Positions 54,501 to 63,940 of a stretch of DNA of 64,000 bases are shown here, piece by piece. The stretch is from NCBI GenBank assembly GCA_025517485.1, contig JAOPKB010000018.1, forward strand, positions 1 through 64,000. The letters run 5' to 3'. Made by a program: the position numbers and the translations under genes. Origin of the DNA: Natronoglomus mannanivorans (GTDB lineage Archaea > Halobacteriota > Halobacteria > Halobacteriales > Natrialbaceae). Every line of letters begins with the position of its first letter. Position 1 is the stretch's first letter. Under the pieces are notes generated by a model that had not been told where the DNA came from, did no database searches, and saw only the letters and a program-made list of their open reading frames with translations.

Positions 54501-57500
54501 ATGATCGCGAGCCCGACTTTGCTCTCTCGACTGTCCGCGTCAAATTCGAACTGGTCGGTCTCGCTGACGTAGTCGTGGACGGTCAGATCCACCGAGCGTG
54601 GAACCGGTTCGGCGACGCCATCGACATCGAGACGGGCAGTGATCGTCGCTTCACCGCTCGAGGTGAGCGTTATCGAGTCACCGTCAACGTCCGCGTCGAT
54701 ACCTGTCACGTCGATGTCGGTCAGCGTGGCGTTTTCGTCCGGGGTGACGACGATTGCTTCGTCAGTGAGGACGTCCTCGTCGAAATGGAGATCCGTTCGA
54801 TTGGCACCATCGACCGTCAACTCGATGCCGACGTCGACGGGGCGAAGTTCGAACGTTGTCGTGTCAGTCGCGCCAATTTCGTCCGTAACCGCCACGGAGA
54901 CAGTAATCGGCTCGTCATCCTCGACGGAGACGTAACAGGTTACGCCACAATCCAGTGACTCACCGTCATCGCGTGTCCAGTCGTAGTCGAGACCGCCGGT
55001 CCCGGTACTCTCGGATGCAGACATCTTGACGGTGACTGGCGTCGTTTCAGGGTAGGGCTCGTTCGTCTCGATCGAGGCGTCGATCGGTTCGGTAACCGTC
55101 ACGGACTGTACGTGTCGTTGTGGATCCTCACTGTCTGGATCCGCGATGAGGAACACGTCGTGTGATCCGGAGCGTTCGAACGAGTGGTCGACCACGGAAC
55201 CAGTCGTGTCGATCTCGCCGTCACCAGTGAAGTCCCAGCCGAAGGCCTCACCGTCGGCGACGGCCTCGAACGTCACCGGTTTATCGATCGACGGCGACTC
55301 GGTCCCGATCTCGAAACCGGGTTCGGTGGGGCCGTCAAACGCGAGGACCGACTGGTTGTGCCCACGGTTGAGAGTCACGACAGTCCCGTTGGCCACCGCC
55401 TCGATCTCGTCGGCCGTATCGCCAGACTCGTGAGCGACCGTCTCGAGTCGATCCCCGTTATTCACGTCGTACGCGACTACTTCGCCATCAGCAGTCCCGA
55501 TCGCAAGGTCGCCGACGGCGAGGGGCTGTGAGTCGAAACCGACCGTCGCTTGCTGGCTGAAATCGTCCTGTGAGAACACGCCACCGGTAGTGATGAACGT
55601 GGAATCAGTCACAACTGGATTGGGCGACCCGTACACCCCGCCCAGTGATTCATTCCCCAGAACGTCACCAGTCATCGCGTCGAACTCGACGAGGTCGGTC
55701 GACGAACCGAGATCGCCCGTCAGGTACAGCGATTCGTCGGCGATGACCGGAATGGGACCGGTCGTGGCGAATCGATGCTCGACAGTCTCGATCCATCGGG
55801 TCTCCCCGTTGGACCGGTCCACCGCGAAGACACAACCGGTCCGCCGCTGTGAGGCAGGAACCTCACACCCTCCAGCGGAAAAGACCGTTTCGTTGGTGAC
55901 GAGCGGCGGGCCGACTGCGCCGCCGAAGGACAGCCGTTCCTCGTCGGGAGACACGCCCCACATCGTTTCGCCGGTCGTCGCGTTTACCGCACGGAGTTGC
56001 GTACTGGAGCGGAGGTAGATGGTTTCATCGACCGCTTTGAAACCAGCTTCGGTGTGGCGTATCTCCGTGTCCCACCGTTGCTCGCCGGTTTCGACGTCGA
56101 TCCCCATGTAGTGTCGACTCAGCGAACCGCCCGCTCGATATTCGACGACGACGGTCTCGCCCGTCAGCTGTATATCCTCGACAAAGTACTCGTCGGAGCC
56201 GCGATCGATCGCATTCCAGCGAATCTCTCCCGTTTCGCTGTCGACGCCGAAGAGCACCGATCCGTCGTACGCGTCTGCTCCGTACACACGATTGAGGCCG
56301 ACAATTGTGAGCTCATCGGACGCGACGGCCGACTCGATCGGCATCGTCCCCTGTCCATCGTCTCTATCGACCTCGAAGTGCCAACTCGAGTCGATCGGTC
56401 GTGGAGGGGTTGCCTGTTCAGCGCTCCCGGTGTTCCCCTGATCGTACCGATCTGTCGGCCAGGAATCTGTCGGTGGTTCGGGGACGCCGACATCGGCGGG
56501 CTCGGGCGGTTCAGGTTCGGGCACCTCACCGAGCGCTTCCATCTCGCCGTGGCCGACGACGACCGGCTGTTCGTCCGAGAGAAGGCCGATCGTCGGCGTA
56601 CCGACGTTGACAAAGTCCACGCTCTGGGAAGTCCCGTTCAGATCGATGACGTGGTTTGCGTCCGCTTTTCTCGGGAACTCGCTGGCAAACCGAATCAAGC
56701 CATCCTGGGTAACGAGTGGCTGTTCGACGATGTCGTATTCGTCATTGGGATTGAGTACGAACGTCTCGCTTCTCCACTCGGCCTGGACGTCACCGTCGGA
56801 ATCGAGGATATCGATTCCATACGTCCCTTGCAAGTCGTCGTAATAGGTTCCGTGAGGGAGGACAATAGTCCCGTCGGGGGTGACACTCGGCGGGGCTCTG
56901 CTTTGCGAGTCGTGTCTAAATCGTTCTTCGCCCGTTTCCCCGTCGATCCCGATCATCTCGCGATCGGTTGTGTACAGCACCGTCTCATCGGGCGTACTCA
57001 CTGGGTGTGTGACGGGATCTGGCAACGAGACACGCCAGTTCTCCTCGCCATCTGTCCCGACCGAGACCAGACCCTCACCGGGGAGTGACACGTACACGGA
57101 ATCACCGGAGACAGCCAGGGCGTCGTCGGGATAGTCTGCCTGATCTGCGAGCGTCTGTTCCCACAGAATCTCTCCAGTTTCCGGATCGAGTGCGAATAGC
57201 GCCGTCCCCTCAGAGGTCTCACCGAGAGTGTAGACACCGTCATCGGTCGCAACTGCCTGCGTTGGATACAAGAAGCAGGCCCCAGCTCCGCACGAGAGAT
57301 CCGACGTATCCCACTGTTCAGTTCCGTGGTCATCGAACGCCTGAACCCCTCGCGTGTGAGAGACGTATACCGTTCCGGAATCACCGACAGTCGGGGCCGC
57401 ACTACTCGATTGTGAGAAGGACCGATTCCACCGCTCAGAGCCGTCGGAATCGTAGGCGTACAGTCGTTCAGCGGTGTGCCAATCCCCGCTGGTAATTACG

Positions 57501-60409
57501 TACACGCTCCGGTCGCTCACCGTCCGGTACTCGGTGGACCGTTCGAACGATTTCGTCCAGACGACGTCTTGCTCGTCGGTACCCGTTCCGTCGATGTATC
57601 CGGTTCTCGCTGGATCAGTCGGATCGTAATCGCTCGTACGGACGCGCTCGGTGACAGTCGCTGTCCGTCCGTCGACGTCGACGATCTGCAGTTCGATCGT
57701 GTGCGACCCCGAAGCCAGGGTGCGTTCGACCGTGTCACCGGTCACCGTCTCGCCATCGGGAAACGTCCACTCGTAGGCGACGATCGGCGTGTCGGCCGTC
57801 GACTCAGTCCCGTCGAACGTCACTGGCTCTCCGGCAGTCGGTGGGTTCGGGGTGACGTGAATCGCCGGCGACGGCGTCCGCGAGACGTCGCCGACCGAAA
57901 CAGTCCGCGCAACGGTCTCTTCGTTTCCGTGGCTCCCGATCGCCGTTATCTCCACGTCGTATCGCCCGTCCTCGGTGACGGCGTGTTCGAACGTTCCGTC
58001 TGCCCGTTCCGCTACGAACGTGCCATCCACTCGAAGTTCGAAGCGGTCGATTTCCCTCTCAGGATGTGGGTGTGTCGAGTTCGTCGCATCGATCTCGATC
58101 GGGTCAGTCACGACGGATGGCGAGGTGATCGCCGTCTGGAGGGAGGGCGACGAGACGCGGTCCTCGCGAGTCGCGACGTGGATCGTCCGCGTTTCGACAA
58201 TATGGTTGCCATCGACGGTCCCCGAAAGCGTTACGTCGTATGTGCCGGCATCTGCAACCGACACCGAGAACGTCTCACTGCTGGCAGACTCGAGTTCGGT
58301 TCCCTCAGTAGCGATCGACCACGTTGGATCGGCGACGTTCGACGGGGCGTCGAACTCGATGTCGTCATCAGGTTCGGGGAGTGATCTGTTAGCTGTGAAC
58401 GAGAGCGTCGTCTTCGTCGCCGCGAGTTCCGCATCTTCGACGCGAATCGACGTTTCCGCCGATGCCGTGTGCCCCAGTTCGTCCGTGACTGTGGCCGTCA
58501 ATCGTTTCGTGCCTGCCGTGTCGAACGTGACCGATGTGGTTTCACCAAAAAACTTCTCGTCAACCTCGCCGTTTCCGGTCGCGTCGACCGTCCACTCGAT
58601 CGCATCGATGTCGGCGTCCGCTGTCGTTTCGCTAGCGTCGAGTGTCACTTGCTCCCCTGCCTGGGGTGTCTCAGAGATATCGATCGCTACGTGCGGTGGG
58701 TCGACAGTGTCGGCCGTCGAGAGCGTGTGAACCGGCCATCCCTGCTGATCGACCGATCCGGACTGTGGATAGCGAGCGTACGCCTCCTGTTCTTCCACAG
58801 GAGTCGCTCCGTCAGCGACGACAAACGGGTCGAACGCTGCCCGGTAGGACAGCCACGCCTCCCCCTCGGCCTCTCTTTGGATGGTTACCTCGAACGCCCG
58901 GTGGTCACCGGAGTCGTACTGATCGACGACGTCGAGGAGTGGATCGTCGAGGGTTACGTTCTCCCCAGTGGCGTTTACTGCCTGTTCACCCGGTGCTGTC
59001 TGGTGATACGTGACAGGTTCGTCGCTGTCGACAGCCGTCACGTCCTCGATCGACAGCGTCTCAGAATGACTCACCGACAGGTAGCCATCACCGGTGACGC
59101 CCGCCCCATTAGCGTTCTCGACCGTGAAAGTCACGGTCGTGGTTTCACCCGTTTCGAGCCCGCGAAGTTCGTCTTCGATACTCGAGCGGTCCGAAACCGT
59201 CCCAGCCATCGGGGACGGATCCCGAACGAGCTGTAATCGGGTGTCGATCTGTCGGTGTTCATCGCGCGCAAACGTCTCGAGTGATTCGAAGTACTCCGCG
59301 AGCAACGGACTCTCGCTCCCGAACCCGACGCTCGATCGGGCGGCGTCTTTCTGATCACGGGCCTCGAAATACAGCGACGTATCGTAATGTGACGCGTACG
59401 GATTGCCCGAGGATTGGAAGCTAGCGTCGAACAGCACCGCTTGCTGCCGAAGGAGTAGCTCCTCGAGTTCGTCTCGATCACCAGCCTCCCACGCCTCGCG
59501 TTCAGCGGTCGTGAGTGTCTCGAACGTCTCGAGGGGACCCGAACTGTTACCCGCCCGAAGAACGTCGTCTCGATCCATCCGAGAGTGAAGTTCGTTCGTG
59601 AGGTGTTGGTTTATCGCCGCGATTTGACCCACGGTCCCGCCATCGTACTCGCCGGTGGCGACATCGTAGGAGGTTTGCATATCGTCGACGGTGGACACAC
59701 CCGGTGTGGAGCCGACGATCGCACCTTTCGTCCCATCTGTGATTGCAGTGGCAAACGCGTCCTGCATCGCCGTCTCCGTCGTTTCGTTCCACGGTTCACT
59801 GTACAGGAGCGACGCGTAGCTCTCCTGGTACGACGAGGCAATCGTCGCTCTCGCATCAGCGGCACTCGCCAGGGCGTCAGTCGACGATTCCGCCGACGTA
59901 ATCTCGTACGTAGCCGTCGTCGGCCCGAATTCGGTCGACTCAGCCTGGGGCGTCGCCGTCAGCGAAAACGATCCAGACTCTACGTTCTCCGGAATGTCGA
60001 CGAGTACGACTGCGGTCTGGGTCGTTTGCGGCCGGAAGAACGTCTCCGACGAAACCGTCGCCGTAGAGCCATCTACCGAACCGACGTCGTAATCTGACGG
60101 TTGAACCGTCTCGATCGTCGCATCGCCAGTCACTTCGAAATCGAGAGCTGGGTTTTCGACACGGTCGTCACTCAAAAACGAATCTGCACCGACCTCTACT
60201 GAGACGATGAGTGGATAGGCTCCCCCGGGAGCAAACGTCTGCGTCTCGTCCGGAGAGATCGACGCTGACTGGTCGATCGTCCCAATCGATTGGGGTGAAG
60301 AAGACGTCTCGCCGCCAACCCCGAGTACGACGAGTGACGATAGTAGTAGGAGTCCAATACCGACCGTCGCCAGTCCGAGAAATATCGACCGACGTCCCAC
60401 ACTAGTCAT
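51482..60409 (-). CDS. giant PGF-CTERM surface protein with PKD, PQQ-propeller and HELTH protease-like domains
   Basis: Encodes 2,975 residues from the ATG at 60409 (an ATG at 60424 adds five; positions below count from 60424). A hydrophobic signal (SIFLGLATVGIGLLLLSSLV) is followed by a beta domain, a helical region (about 200-420), PKD-like domains near 600 and 870, PQQ-type propeller repeats (about 960-1660, e.g. VYTLGETSEGTALFALDPET), PKD near 1720 and 1800, a zinc-protease-like domain with HELTHLAQ (about 2038) and LLEGHATFEQ, more PKD/CARDB-like domains, and GFSQFAIAG before an acidic linker. SIPGFGAEAAAVALLVTIFA plus FRR is a PGF-CTERM sorting signal. Extracellular, S-layer-attached; role unknown. 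Confidence 0.85.
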   Translation of the reverse strand: MTSVGRRSIFLGLATVGIGLLLLSSLVVLGVGGETSSSPQSIGTIDQSASISPDETQTFAPGGAYPLIVSVEVGADSFLSDDRVENPALDFEVTGDATIETVQPSDYDVGSVDGSTATVSSETFFRPQTTQTAVVLVDIPENVESGSFSLTATPQAESTEFGPTTATYEITSAESSTDALASAADARATIASSYQESYASLLYSEPWNETTETAMQDAFATAITDGTKGAIVGSTPGVSTVDDMQTSYDVATGEYDGGTVGQIAAINQHLTNELHSRMDRDDVLRAGNSSGPLETFETLTTAEREAWEAGDRDELEELLLRQQAVLFDASFQSSGNPYASHYDTSLYFEARDQKDAARSSVGFGSESPLLAEYFESLETFARDEHRQIDTRLQLVRDPSPMAGTVSDRSSIEDELRGLETGETTTVTFTVENANGAGVTGDGYLSVSHSETLSIEDVTAVDSDEPVTYHQTAPGEQAVNATGENVTLDDPLLDVVDQYDSGDHRAFEVTIQREAEGEAWLSYRAAFDPFVVADGATPVEEQEAYARYPQSGSVDQQGWPVHTLSTADTVDPPHVAIDISETPQAGEQVTLDASETTADADIDAIEWTVDATGNGEVDEKFFGETTSVTFDTAGTKRLTATVTDELGHTASAETSIRVEDAELAATKTTLSFTANRSLPEPDDDIEFDAPSNVADPTWSIATEGTELESASSETFSVSVADAGTYDVTLSGTVDGNHIVETRTIHVATREDRVSSPSLQTAITSPSVVTDPIEIDATNSTHPHPEREIDRFELRVDGTFVAERADGTFEHAVTEDGRYDVEITAIGSHGNEETVARTVSVGDVSRTPSPAIHVTPNPPTAGEPVTFDGTESTADTPIVAYEWTFPDGETVTGDTVERTLASGSHTIELQIVDVDGRTATVTERVRTSDYDPTDPARTGYIDGTGTDEQDVVWTKSFERSTEYRTVSDRSVYVITSGDWHTAERLYAYDSDGSERWNRSFSQSSSAAPTVGDSGTVYVSHTRGVQAFDDHGTEQWDTSDLSCGAGACFLYPTQAVATDDGVYTLGETSEGTALFALDPETGEILWEQTLADQADYPDDALAVSGDSVYVSLPGEGLVSVGTDGEENWRVSLPDPVTHPVSTPDETVLYTTDREMIGIDGETGEERFRHDSQSRAPPSVTPDGTIVLPHGTYYDDLQGTYGIDILDSDGDVQAEWRSETFVLNPNDEYDIVEQPLVTQDGLIRFASEFPRKADANHVIDLNGTSQSVDFVNVGTPTIGLLSDEQPVVVGHGEMEALGEVPEPEPPEPADVGVPEPPTDSWPTDRYDQGNTGSAEQATPPRPIDSSWHFEVDRDDGQGTMPIESAVASDELTIVGLNRVYGADAYDGSVLFGVDSETGEIRWNAIDRGSDEYFVEDIQLTGETVVVEYRAGGSLSRHYMGIDVETGEQRWDTEIRHTEAGFKAVDETIYLRSSTQLRAVNATTGETMWGVSPDEERLSFGGAVGPPLVTNETVFSAGGCEVPASQRRTGCVFAVDRSNGETRWIETVEHRFATTGPIPVIADESLYLTGDLGSSTDLVEFDAMTGDVLGNESLGGVYGSPNPVVTDSTFITTGGVFSQDDFSQQATVGFDSQPLAVGDLAIGTADGEVVAYDVNNGDRLETVAHESGDTADEIEAVANGTVVTLNRGHNQSVLAFDGPTEPGFEIGTESPSIDKPVTFEAVADGEAFGWDFTGDGEIDTTGSVVDHSFERSGSHDVFLIADPDSEDPQRHVQSVTVTEPIDASIETNEPYPETTPVTVKMSASESTGTGGLDYDWTRDDGESLDCGVTCYVSVEDDEPITVSVAVTDEIGATDTTTFELRPVDVGIELTVDGANRTDLHFDEDVLTDEAIVVTPDENATLTDIDVTGIDADVDGDSITLTSSGEATITARLDVDGVAEPVPRSVDLTVHDYVSETDQFEFDADSRESKVGLAIIQPQLDSMVRGIEQRIGDLPSTIEYRAVEDSGDRAGYAVFPNRIIVDTVRGSSTLTDRYAGRTTEHELTHLAQYELGMETRGEWNFLLEGHATFEQETNHRYLIGEGRPDRQELLDWDGTSTEYSQSADFVSAFFVEYDRQTFLEMVEHSEGDDMRARFHSATGDSFDDFYDRWEGFSNDPGIDRQDVPYRVSFEYVDGELRSHSPPPSVDVSWDLTGDGEFDRTGKTIDWVPSEYGEQTVTVAYERYGTTIEQTQQFTVDAADIDHGEFLVSNITASDPVSEGDRMDIEATVTNADDVSASQVIELVSEDGTVLDETSLHLDGGTTETVSFEWATERGDGGTSSLTVRTNDDTETVLVDVFELVIEPSLSVSDQTPYNTETVTFDASATEAFEDGDDVAIDSYQWDLGPEGTVTTTDPVLEHQFEEAGNYTVAVSFVVGNVHDTYETNLAVEHDDRPPSITDVTVEESLTNDTATIHATVESVGADVATIDSGLDATFTSFTVSETVGESSGQVSVTIDRDAIVADGTYTPFVSAEDELGNTATVEGESVQFDTTPPELQAGIDDGAHQEATLSIDASQPVLLNDIEIIADGDETIDRTPSNVPDRLEESSDGLEIPFEGGTVGGETTYTVSITGIDDAGNVGTTTLESTITSYQVDNGTAKLDERPYAIELEGNETAIGDDLARTATITSSETPPAGTTLDSATFADGFLDVSDIGLSETELEEATLRLSLDELDADLATEFEPTDLEIIRSGETQQSYEPIATRYNQSTNELVATVDGFSQFAIAGNDDSPPVIESVTADPSTEPDEGTQPVTVTFEYSPSISDIDVAATEITVEGTDQEYDAQIETDQAVVTLQPPEEGDVVSATLTLVDTGGNAVTATETIAVGEDDSGSGGGFPPIVGEDPSDDPTENGQDNSDEDEKPDEDSEEADLEGAEDTEDDVDQDNETNASADTVDEDDQDEADSTSTSDSTGDESIPGFGAEAAAVALLVTIFAFRRQHGGGE

Positions 60410-60424
60410 CGTCCCGACGTTCAA

Positions 60425-61164
60425 TCCGACCGTGATCGATTACCGTCCACTTTCCCCCACCCGGATACACATGTGCCGACAACAATCGAGTATCGGTGAC
60501 TGAACGTACAGAATGAATCATCGACGAGTATCACAAACAATCTTGTTAAAACTGATAAATATTTCGGTCTGTGCTGTCGTCTGACAGCAATGCAGGCCCT
60601 GATCTGCTTGTTTTCGACAGTTGATTTGGTTATAACTATCGTCTGTATCCGAAGCGAACCTAACCCGACTCACCGCCGTTGTTCTCGTTTGCGCTGCCAG
60701 TACAGCTGCCGACAATCCGCGCTGAACGCGTTTGACATCCTCCAGAGACTCTCAGGGGCCCCACTCCGACCGCGTCCGCACACAGCATTCGAATGGGTTG
60801 TTCACGAGTTATACGGACTCGAGATCGCTGGATCGGCCGCTCTCTCGAGAGAGTCGTGGTGGGAACGCGGGACAGATGATCGGTCGGGAAATCAGTCTCG
60901 ATACGAAGATATTTGTAGGCGAAATTAACAATCAACTAGTATGTGTTTGCGAATCACTCACGTTCGGTGGACTCTACCCGAGACAGTCCGCCTCGTATCC
61001 AACCACAGACGAGAGTCGTCCCGGTTGGTTTCGCGTGAACCGCGGTCACTCGAGGGTTGGTGTGGGTCGGTCCGGGCGGAGAACAGGAGCTGTGATCAGC
61101 GGGTGGCGTTCGAGGCCACGAACTCGAGAGCAGATGGGCGACCGGTCGTCGACGGGGGTCGGCC
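60425..61164. other. intergenic stretch
   Basis: About 740 bp. AT-rich promoter-like sequence lies at 60535-60565. TTTGACATCCTCC at 60733-60745 resembles an IS605 right end on the minus strand. No gene recognised. Confidence 0.4.
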
Positions 61165-61563
61165 ATGAACCGTCGGCGGCTGCTTTCGATTCTCGGCACC
61201 GCCGGACTCAGTTCTGCCGTGATCTGGGTTGTCTATCAGGTTGACCAAGGAGCCATCGACATCGGAAACGAAGCGGCAGTCTCCGGGACGGCCTCCAGAT
61301 CCACGGAATCGTTCGAATTCGAGGCGACGGCCGGTGACGAGATCTTCATCACTATCAGGAACACGGACGACGACGGCGACTCTGGCGGTGGGCTGACGCT
61401 GCGAGACCCGGATGGAGACGAGGTTCTCGAGCGCAGGCTCAGCTCGATGACCGAAACGAACGAGCAACACACGGCCGACCAAGACGGCACGTATCGTCTC
61501 ACCGTCGCTCCTCGAGATGCGCGTGTCCAGGTGAGTGTGTCTGTTACTGACTCAGACGAATGA
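61165..61563 (+). CDS. exported small beta-rich protein, hypothetical
   Basis: Encodes 132 residues. MNRRRLLSILGTAGLSSAVI is a Tat-like signal (RRRLLS). The mature part is a single beta domain (STESFEFEATAGDEIFITIR, GGLTLRDPDGDEVLERRL, DGTYRLTVAPRDARVQVSVS), like the bacterial pre-peptidase C-terminal or emp24-type beta-sandwiches that bind surface partners. No lipobox. It is not in an operon; the next gene converges. Function unknown. Confidence 0.65.
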   Translation: MNRRRLLSILGTAGLSSAVIWVVYQVDQGAIDIGNEAAVSGTASRSTESFEFEATAGDEIFITIRNTDDDGDSGGGLTLRDPDGDEVLERRLSSMTETNEQHTADQDGTYRLTVAPRDARVQVSVSVTDSDE

Positions 61564-61597
61564 GGGGTGTGATCACGAGGCAGATTGTGACGGCCGT

Positions 61598-61639
61598 TTT
61601 TGGGAGGAGTCTTTTGGGAGGTGTCTTTTGGGAAGTATC
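61598..61639. repeat. three 14-bp tandem repeats
   Basis: TTTTGGGAGGAGTC, TTTTGGGAGGTGTC and TTTTGGGAAGTATC follow each other without spacer between two convergent genes. Slippage product or shared terminator region. Confidence 0.7.
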
Positions 61640-61699
61640 GCTCGCTCTGGGAGCGTCGTATTCCTCGAGTCTCGAGCAGTGTATGGTGTCTTCGATCGG

Positions 61700-62986
61700 T
61701 TACCAGGTCAGTCCCTCGTACGTCATCTCCGTCGATGGGTCGACGATGCGGCGACCGTCGACCACGACCGGCGTCTCCATCTCGTCGAATTCGTCGTTCA
61801 GGGTGGCGAACTCGTCCCAATCGGTGACGACGACCGTACCGTGGGCCCCCTCGAGTGCTTCGGCAGCCGAGGCTGCGTACTCGATATCGGGGAACCGATC
61901 GCACATTGGATCCATAGCGACCGGGTCGTACGCGACGATCTCGGCACCGAGATCTTGGAGCTGTTCGATAATCGGGATCGCTCGAGAGTTTCGGATGTCG
62001 TCCGTTTGCGGTTTGAACGCCAGGCCGAGCACTGCGATTCGTGCGCCGTCGACGTCGACGTGTTTCGTGAGGAGATCGAGCAGTCGGCCGGGTTGGCGGT
62101 CGTTGACGTCGATCGCGGCTTCGAGGACGGCGGGCTCGTATCCGGTCTCGCGGGCAGCGGCCGTGATCGCCGCGACGTCTTTCGGGAAACAGGAGCCACC
62201 CCAGCCGACGCCGCTCCGGAGGAATCGCTCGGAGATCCGATCGTCGAGGCCGACAGCGTCCATCACCTCGTACGCATCGAGCCCAAACTCCTTGCAGATG
62301 TTTCCGAGATCGTTGACCAAGCTGATCTTCGAGGCGAGAAAGGCGTTGTTCGCGTACTTGATCATCGCGGCGGTTGCCGGGTCGGTATCGACGATCGGGA
62401 CGGATCGGTCGTCCTGTAGTGGCTCGAAAACGTCGTGCAATCGGTTCGACGCCCACTCCGAATTGGTTCCGAAGACGAGTTTGTCGGGGTTCACGAAATC
62501 CTCGACGGCACTGCCCTCTCGAAGGAACTCCGGGTTCATACCGATCTCGACGTTCTCGTTGCCATCCGCTCCCGCTTTGATTGCGGGCTCGATCGTCGAT
62601 GCGATACTCGGCGGCGTGATCGTGCTTTTGATGACGACGAGATGGCGGTCCGTTTTGTCGGCGAGCGCCTCGCCCGTCGCTTCTGCGGCTGCTGCCAGTG
62701 TGGTGAGGTCGATACTCCCATCCGCGTTCGACGGCGTTCCGATCGCCAGGAAGGTCACGTCGGAGTCGGGAACCGCGTCGTAGGAGGTCGTCGCAGTGAG
62801 ACGGTCTCCGACGTGCGCCTCGAGGAGATCGTCCAGTCCCGGTTCGTCTATCGGCGCCTCCCCCTCGTTGATCGTCGCGACGATGTCGTCGTCGATATCG
62901 ATCGCCGTGACTTTGTGTCCCAGATCAGCGAAGCAGGCCGCGATCGTGGTTCCGACGTAGCCGCTGCCGATGACCGTGATGTGCAT
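61700..62986 (-). CDS. aglM: UDP-glucose 6-dehydrogenase, AglM-like
   Basis: Encodes 428 residues from the ATG at 62986. MHITVIGSGYVGTTIAACFA is the NAD motif, GVGWGGSCFPKDVAAITAAA holds the catalytic Cys, and LGLAFKPQTDDIRNSRAIPI the C-terminal nucleotide-binding part. It oxidises UDP-glucose to UDP-glucuronic acid, precursor of hexuronic acids in haloarchaeal N-glycans. It is divergent from an AglF-like nucleotidyltransferase with a 100-bp gap, the same gene pairing of functions as in Haloferax glycosylation. Differs clearly from the 6-dehydrogenase at 31.5 kb. Confidence 0.88.
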   Translation of the reverse strand: MHITVIGSGYVGTTIAACFADLGHKVTAIDIDDDIVATINEGEAPIDEPGLDDLLEAHVGDRLTATTSYDAVPDSDVTFLAIGTPSNADGSIDLTTLAAAAEATGEALADKTDRHLVVIKSTITPPSIASTIEPAIKAGADGNENVEIGMNPEFLREGSAVEDFVNPDKLVFGTNSEWASNRLHDVFEPLQDDRSVPIVDTDPATAAMIKYANNAFLASKISLVNDLGNICKEFGLDAYEVMDAVGLDDRISERFLRSGVGWGGSCFPKDVAAITAAARETGYEPAVLEAAIDVNDRQPGRLLDLLTKHVDVDGARIAVLGLAFKPQTDDIRNSRAIPIIEQLQDLGAEIVAYDPVAMDPMCDRFPDIEYAASAAEALEGAHGTVVVTDWDEFATLNDEFDEMETPVVVDGRRIVDPSTEMTYEGLTW

Positions 62987-63086
62987 TGGGTACAATGCTC
63001 GAGTCGAACTGCATTACGATTGCGATGGGAGAGACGGGACCAGTGGCCAGAAAGTTATTGTAGGTGTATTTGTCACTGTGATAGCA

Positions 63087-63830
63087 ATGAAGGCAGTTGT
63101 TCTCGCGGCGGGTGAGGGGACGCGGCTTCGGCCGCTGACCGAAGACAAACCGAAGGGGATGGTCGAGGTCGACGGGGAACCGATCTTGACACACTGTTTC
63201 GACCAGCTCGTCGACCTTGGTGCCGAGGAGTTCGTCGTCGTCGTGGGATATCTCAAGGAGAGAATCATCGATCACTACGGCGATGCGTATCAGGGGATCC
63301 CGATCACGTACGCACACCAGCGCGAACAGCAGGGGCTCGCACACGCGTTGTTGACCGTCGAGGAACACATCGACGACGACTTCATGCTGACACTCGGCGA
63401 CAATATCTTCGAGGCGAACCTCGAGGACGTCGTCCGACGACAGCGAGAAGAGCGGACGGATGCGGCGTTCCTCGTCGAGGAAGTCCCGTGGGAAGAGGCG
63501 AGTCGGTACGGCGTCTGTGACACCAACAAGTACGGTGAGATCACCGACGTCGTCGAAAAACCCGACGATCCGCCGTCGAACCTCGTGATGACCGGCTTCT
63601 ACACGTTCTCGCCGGCAATCTTCCCGGCGTGTGAACTCGTCCAGCCATCCAATCGCGGCGAGTACGAGATCAGCGAGGCGATCGACCTCCTGATTCAAAG
63701 CGGGCGAACGATCGACGCGATCGCACTCGAGGGCTGGCGGATCGACGTCGGCTATCCCGAGGACCGAGAGGAAGCCGAACGACGGTTGCAAGACGACGAG
63801 GCAGTTGCAGTTCCGAGCGCGGACGACTGA
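63087..63830 (+). CDS. aglF: sugar-1-phosphate nucleotidyltransferase, AglF-like
   Basis: Encodes 247 residues from the ATG at 63087; the longer frame extends into the promoter of the divergent gene. KAVVLAAGEGTRLRPLTEDK plus PKGMV is the nucleotide-binding signature, DDDFMLTLGDNIFEA the metal site, and RYGVCDTNKYGEITDVVEKP the sugar-binding part. It likely makes UDP-glucose (or a dTDP-sugar) from UTP and glucose-1-phosphate, the substrate for the divergent dehydrogenase. The left-handed helix domain of longer homologues is absent. Confidence 0.85.
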   Translation: MKAVVLAAGEGTRLRPLTEDKPKGMVEVDGEPILTHCFDQLVDLGAEEFVVVVGYLKERIIDHYGDAYQGIPITYAHQREQQGLAHALLTVEEHIDDDFMLTLGDNIFEANLEDVVRRQREERTDAAFLVEEVPWEEASRYGVCDTNKYGEITDVVEKPDDPPSNLVMTGFYTFSPAIFPACELVQPSNRGEYEISEAIDLLIQSGRTIDAIALEGWRIDVGYPEDREEAERRLQDDEAVAVPSADD

Positions 63831-63940
63831 TCGGCATTCCCATCTTTTCGATCGCGTTCAGATTCCCGGTACGTTTGCTTTTTCATTATTCAATGCATAG
63901 TAAAGTCTATCATTGTGAAGAATGATTCCTATCTAGGGGA

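Noticed and set aside
55997..57088. 363-codon plus-strand frame inside the giant gene
   Set aside because: Antisense shadow of the propeller region; no motif and no promoter.
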